Assembly: GCA_027886175.1 (NCBI GenBank)
Contig: JAJNNQ010000130.1
Location: forward strand, 14,835,501 to 14,899,500
Direction of reading: 5' to 3'
Length of the DNA: 64,000 bases
DNA from: Phylloscopus collybita
Lineage: Eukaryota; Chordata; Aves; Passeriformes; Phylloscopidae
A program made the translations under genes and the position numbers. The notes beneath the pieces are model-generated. The model saw only the letters and a program-made list of their open reading frames with translations, did not search any database and was not told the origin of the DNA. Of the stretch, positions 59,191-64,000 are shown in pieces (positions within the stretch are counted from its first letter, which is position 1; every line of letters starts with the position of its first letter).

Positions 59191-62100
59191 TTTAATATGG
59201 GTTTCAAACAGGACTTCAAAGGCAGAAGGAAAAAGCAGTGCCTTCAGAGAGACCATATGATTGAGGCTTTGAAACTCCATATCCCTCCTTCCTCAAAGGA
59301 AGTGGTGTATGGGGCTTGCTGATTTTGGCTTGCTCTGTTTTGGCTTGTAGGAGTTCCTGAAACAACATCATAAATTTTTGTGGGAAAAGTGCAATTATTC
59401 AAAACCAAGAAGTAACTTTATGACATTTCTGTACCTTGCTCCAAGCCCTACTTACCAGCTGCCCACTTCAAACAACCCCTTGGCTGAGTTAGGTCTTCCA
59501 GGAGTATCTCAGCCTTAATTTTTCCCCAAATTTCCTTCTTTGACACAGATTTTCCTTGCCCTAGCTGTCTGTAGTTTGGACAGCAGTTTGCACCCCACCA
59601 CCACCTTACAGTTCAGCTTTCATGTGCCTATGTCTCTAAATTTTTGCCATTTCCTTGGAAAATCTTTGCTGTTCCACTTTCCAAACTCTTCCATCTCCAA
59701 GTAATACTTGACAGCAAATGAAAGCGAATGGACTAATTTGTCACAATCTGCAGAATTCTGTTGCTTGTCCACCATGGACGGACAACTTGCACAGAACAAA
59801 TTCCAGATTGAATGTCTCAAGAAGTGAAGTGAGTGAGCTAAGGACACCTGGAATTTAAAACACACCATATTCCTGTAGATGTAGAACAGAAGCTTCAGTA
59901 GCTCTAGGAAAAAGTGCTTTGTTGTTTTCAAGGTAATGTGTAATTCTTGCTGGCATTTTCCTCCAGGTTTTTACTAAGATCAGTGTTTGCAGTTCCATTT
60001 ATGTAATATTTTCCAGGTCAGTTTTTTATTCTGCCTCTCTGCACCAATTTTTTTCATTTGCTTAATTGAGCTTAAAAAAAAAAAAAACCCTCAGCTCATA
60101 CTGTATTCTGAAAAAGTCACCCAAGCCAAAGTGCTACTAAAAGAACCTGTGTTTTGTGGCTGTCTTGCTTAAGGTTATCCAGTTGCAGTCCTTAAATGCA
60201 CCAAGACAAGTGGAAAATAGCTTCTTTTCAACGTGTGAGGTGCTTTTTTCTAAGGCAGGATTTGCTTTTCAGGTACTTTGCACGTCCCAGCATTGGAGCT
60301 CTGCAGATACGGGCTCTGATTGAAAAGTTTCTTGTGTTCTGATGCATTATCACTTATTAGCTAATATCACTGAGAAATATGGTATTTTCTTCATCATGTT
60401 TTGACTTTAAGAAGAGAAAGGAAAAATCGATTTACAGTCTCTCTCTTTCCCAGGGGTAGCTGATTAGAAGAGGAAGGATCCAGCAGTAGGGGTAGAGCAA
60501 TGCCTTTGAAAGCTCAGGAGTACAAAACCAATGAAGTGTGTTGATAAGGGCTGTCCAGAAAGTCAATCTCTCCCAGATCAATACAAAATCCAAGCAGGCG
60601 TCACCACTGCGGAGCAGAGAAAGTGCCGTAGGTACTGCTAGAAAATTATGAGGGTTTTTGTTTCCTAGGAAATCTCAATTCCGTTAAAATCAATTTACAG
60701 CCTGGTTTATCTACTGGATTTGTGCACACTTCCCTTCCCTGCCAATACAATTGGCATCTCCTGGGACGTTGCCTCCTATATGTTGTTTCCTCAGTTGTAA
60801 AACCAAGGCTGTTCCAAACAGGAGAGTCACGATACAATGGATGGTAATTACACAGCACTGGAGGATAATCAGCAAGCAGGCTTTCTTCTGCGAGACATTT
60901 CGTTATTGTTTGGTAGGAATCCTGTTTAGCATTCCACAGTATTTATTCAGACCTGACTTCCTTTCATCTCATCAATGACATTTAAAGCAGAGCACCAGAA
61001 GCTTGAGCTTTACCTTGAACTGGAAAGATTCTATTTTGTTATAACTCAAGTCTCTTCTTGAAACACAGACCAAGTTTGGGGTTTTTTTGTTGATTTTTTA
61101 GGTTTGTCTGGGGTTTGGTTTTGTTTTCACATCAGGAGCAAAAGAGGCTTTGGAAAGGAACAGCACCTGCTGTCAGTTTTCTGCTGTGACAGCTCCTCAG
61201 TGGCCCAGCAAATCTGTATTTACTTTATTATGGAGACATTAGTGGGCTGTAAATCTCACTGATGAGCCAGCAACCTTTCTATGGGCAACTCGCTTACCTT
61301 CAGAGTCCCATAAATCCTCAGAAATTAAGGCAGTCTCAAGGATGGTTGGGAAAATACCATTCATACTTGAAACTTCCAGTTACAATGAGCTGGATGTACA
61401 AACTGAGAGTTGGATTATTAGATTTGCATCCTGCAGCAAGCCAGGAAGGGCTGGAGGTGTTTTAAGTGATGATTGCAAGGGGGAATCCAGAGGGAAATGG
61501 GAGCCAGGAGACTCCCTGAAATGAGCATGAGAGAAGGGGTGTTGCAAGATAAATGGACAGAAAACTGAGGGTGGGATAAGATGACAGTTTTTAATACACA
61601 GAGGGCAAAGAGAAAAGGGTTTGTTGTGGATGAAGCACAAACTAATGTACTCAGCAATGTTACAGCAAGGAAGATTTCTTTTAGCCACTTGAAAAGCACC
61701 TAAGAATAGAAGATAATAATGCTCTAAACCAAATATTTTGAGAGAGGATTCCAAGACTTTTTGAAGAAGCCAGAATGTTATCTGTCAGGTCTGCCCCAGG
61801 CATGGCTGATTTCTGCCTTGGGTCAGGGGAAAGGATGGCCCTTTGGGTCACCTTCCACCCCCATGAGCCCTTACTCAGCTCCAGGTCACACCTCCAATTA
61901 GTCTGGCCCTTCCAGGCTCCATCACAATTGATTGTAACTCTGCTTTCTTCCCTTTTCAAACAATTTTCCTCTGTTAAAAAGCACAGTCAATATTTCTGCT
62001 ATATTAAAAGTACTGTGATGGAATAAACAATAATTTTATTCCCAAGATACTCATGCTGTTCACGTCTCACAACTGTAATTCCAGAAAAGTAGAAAAGAAT

Positions 62101-64000
62101 GTTGATATCACTGCCTGCTTTTTTGTTGTTGTTGTTGCTGTTGGTTTGTTTTGTTTTGTTTTAAGTTAAATTGGAGCATTTCTCCCTTACAAACACCTTA
62201 CACAGATTGTTTTCAGTACATTTCTGACATGGTTGGTACAATTCAGGCTTGTTTTCTTTTCACAGTCATATATTAAAGTCTAAACAAATACTATTTCCTT
62301 CATGTCCTTCCAGCATCGTTATGCAACAGTGTCATCCACAATTTTAATGATGACATCTCATTTCAGGAGGACATGAGCTGAATCCCAATGAATAAATTCA
62401 TGAAGTCTAACCTCTCCATGACCCCATTTCCACTGTGTTTTTTTTCCCATCCCACCCCAGCTCATTAGCTGTCCTGACAAAAGCAGCTAAGATGGGATTT
62501 GAGTCTCATAGCTGCACTTTAAACAAAAAGAAACAGTGGGAGGAAGGAGAAAGGTGGAGAGAAGCATCATGCTAGGTCTGGGAATAATCTGCTCTGTGTT
62601 TGTAAGCAAGCTAATTTTTGCTCAATATGACAGAGTTCCAAGCCAGAACGATGGATCTCAGACTGGAAACTACCCTGACAATATAATTATGTTAGACCCT
62701 AACTAATTTCTTTCTAATGTACTGTGAGTAGCACCCAGCTTATTAAGATGCAGACTCTGTTCCAAGGACATCCTGTGGCTACCGAAAAAACCTCTGTCTC
62801 ACACTCAGTTTCAGCAGTGTTTTCACTGTCAACTGTCACCATTAACACGATGTTTCGGTTCCCTTTAAAATAAATAAGCCCATTTTGTTGCCCTCTTATT
62901 GCTCTGCCAGCAGCCTTGAATCATTTTAATGCAGAGACAGTTTGGTGCCCAAGTTGCTGTTGACGTTTGTCTCTGAGCATCTACTTTGTTTGTGCGTTTA
63001 CCCCTTTATAAGACTATTTAGAAGCCAAAAGAAACATGTTTCTGAGAGCATTTGTCTCAAAACATCAGCTTATGAATCAAGAAAGTATATTTTAATCTAC
63101 GTTTTGTAAGTGGCCAGTGAGACTCATTGCCATGTCCCAACCTCCTCCAGCATCAAATCCATAGAGTGAAGTGTTTTTTTACTGTTTTTATGGCTTTCTT
63201 ATCATGTTGTTATCCATATCTTCAGCATTAAAAGCTGAAGGAATTTCAGCAGGTAGGAATTTCAGTGTGTGTAGGATTGGAATTTCCCCCTTGATTTATT
63301 TTTCCTTTATAACAGAGTGGCAGGGTCAGTTTTAGGGACAATTATTTAAATAACGTGCTAAAAGCCTGTTTTATCTATAGTTTGTTAGTACACTTCAGTA
63401 AACAGAACTTCTGTGAGATTGCTTTGTATCTCAGGTATTAAATGTCCAATAATCTGTCTCGATTTCAGTTTTCTGAAATACATATGAACTACTTTTGCAA
63501 GTTCAATTGATTCCAATCGTAATTCCATTTACAACTTTCTCTTTACAATGAAAAGGAATGCAATTGACTCCCAGAGTATCACCATTATTGGTAGTGTCTT
63601 CAGCTTTATTGAAATGCCTCAATCTGGGGACAAATAGCAGCAATTTTCTCCCGTTGTTCCCCACCAGGAAAAAGACTTTAGAGAAACACCAGGGAAAATA
63701 GGAGTCTGTTGATGTTAGCTGAATTTATAGTGAATTGTTACTGGATGAAATCTGTTTAGAGCAAACATATCCTGTTTACTGCAGGATTTTATGGGAAGCT
63801 CTCAAATTTGCATGCTGATTACATGAAATGTAGGAAGTCCCTCCCAGCCATACAACAGGAAAAGAGGATTGTTCAAATGTGAAATCCTCTGGAGCACTGT
63901 GTGATTTGCTCTGGGAGATGCAGCAAGGGACACGGCCGTTTACAGTAGGAGAGCAATCCCCATGACTAGGAATGAACCTGTCCAACCTGTGCAAAGGTTT
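59191..64000. other. Non-coding DNA to the window end
   Basis: Unique-looking AT-rich DNA with T/G tracts at 61079-61125 and a GTT-rich run at 62122-62160. No exon, RNA gene or further transposon copy was recognised. Confidence 0.5.
61079..61125 (+). repeat. T/G-rich low-complexity tract
   Basis: GGGGTTTTTTTGTTGATTTTTT-like blocks with GGGG returns, comparable to 56656-56695. Confidence 0.75.

Overview
The window looks like passerine bird nuclear DNA. CR1 LINE tails occur in both orientations, and one copy (27346-27487) resembles TguSINE1, the tRNA-Ile-headed, CR1-tailed SINE family of passerines. Apart from one retrovirus the window is AT-rich non-coding DNA. I found no host exon, rRNA gene, intact tRNA gene, CpG island or CRISPR array, so it is best read as intergenic or deep-intronic.

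The dominant object is a complete class I (gammaretrovirus-like) endogenous provirus on the + strand, 9466-19095 (9,630 bp). Its order is: TTTA target duplication, 702-bp 5' LTR, tRNA-Arg-type primer binding site, 1.47-kb leader, gag (MA, late-domain region, CA, one-knuckle NC), protease, RT, RNase H, integrase, env, polypurine tract, 702-bp 3' LTR, TTTA. Gag, pro and pol form one continuous reading frame from 11654 to 16915 with no indel I could detect, yet about 34 in-frame stops interrupt it. Env carries further stops and one frame change in an A-run.

The damage is strikingly one-directional. Most stops sit where tryptophan is expected for the family. The gag start position reads ATA, the protease DTG site reads D-T-R, and two RNase H aspartate positions read Asn. 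The LTRs differ at only 6 of 702 sites, and every difference is G in the 5' copy and A in the 3' copy, five before A and one before G. GG dinucleotides are common in the leader and nearly absent from env. Together this is the signature of cytidine-deaminase (APOBEC-type) editing of minus-strand DNA during reverse transcription. Once edited sites are excluded the LTRs are identical, so the insertion is probably young.

Layout: 1-9465, unique DNA with a 46-unit TTCT microsatellite (3761-3944), an A49 tract (7355-7403) and small CR1 remnants; 9466-19095, the provirus; 19096-41189, CR1 and SINE copies and a strong 81-nt hairpin (33529-33609); 41190-54517, a CR1 3' end, a decayed tRNA-Met-like sequence (46141-46215) beside overlapping hairpins, and microsatellites; 54518-64000, a cluster of minus-strand CR1 tails, then unique DNA.
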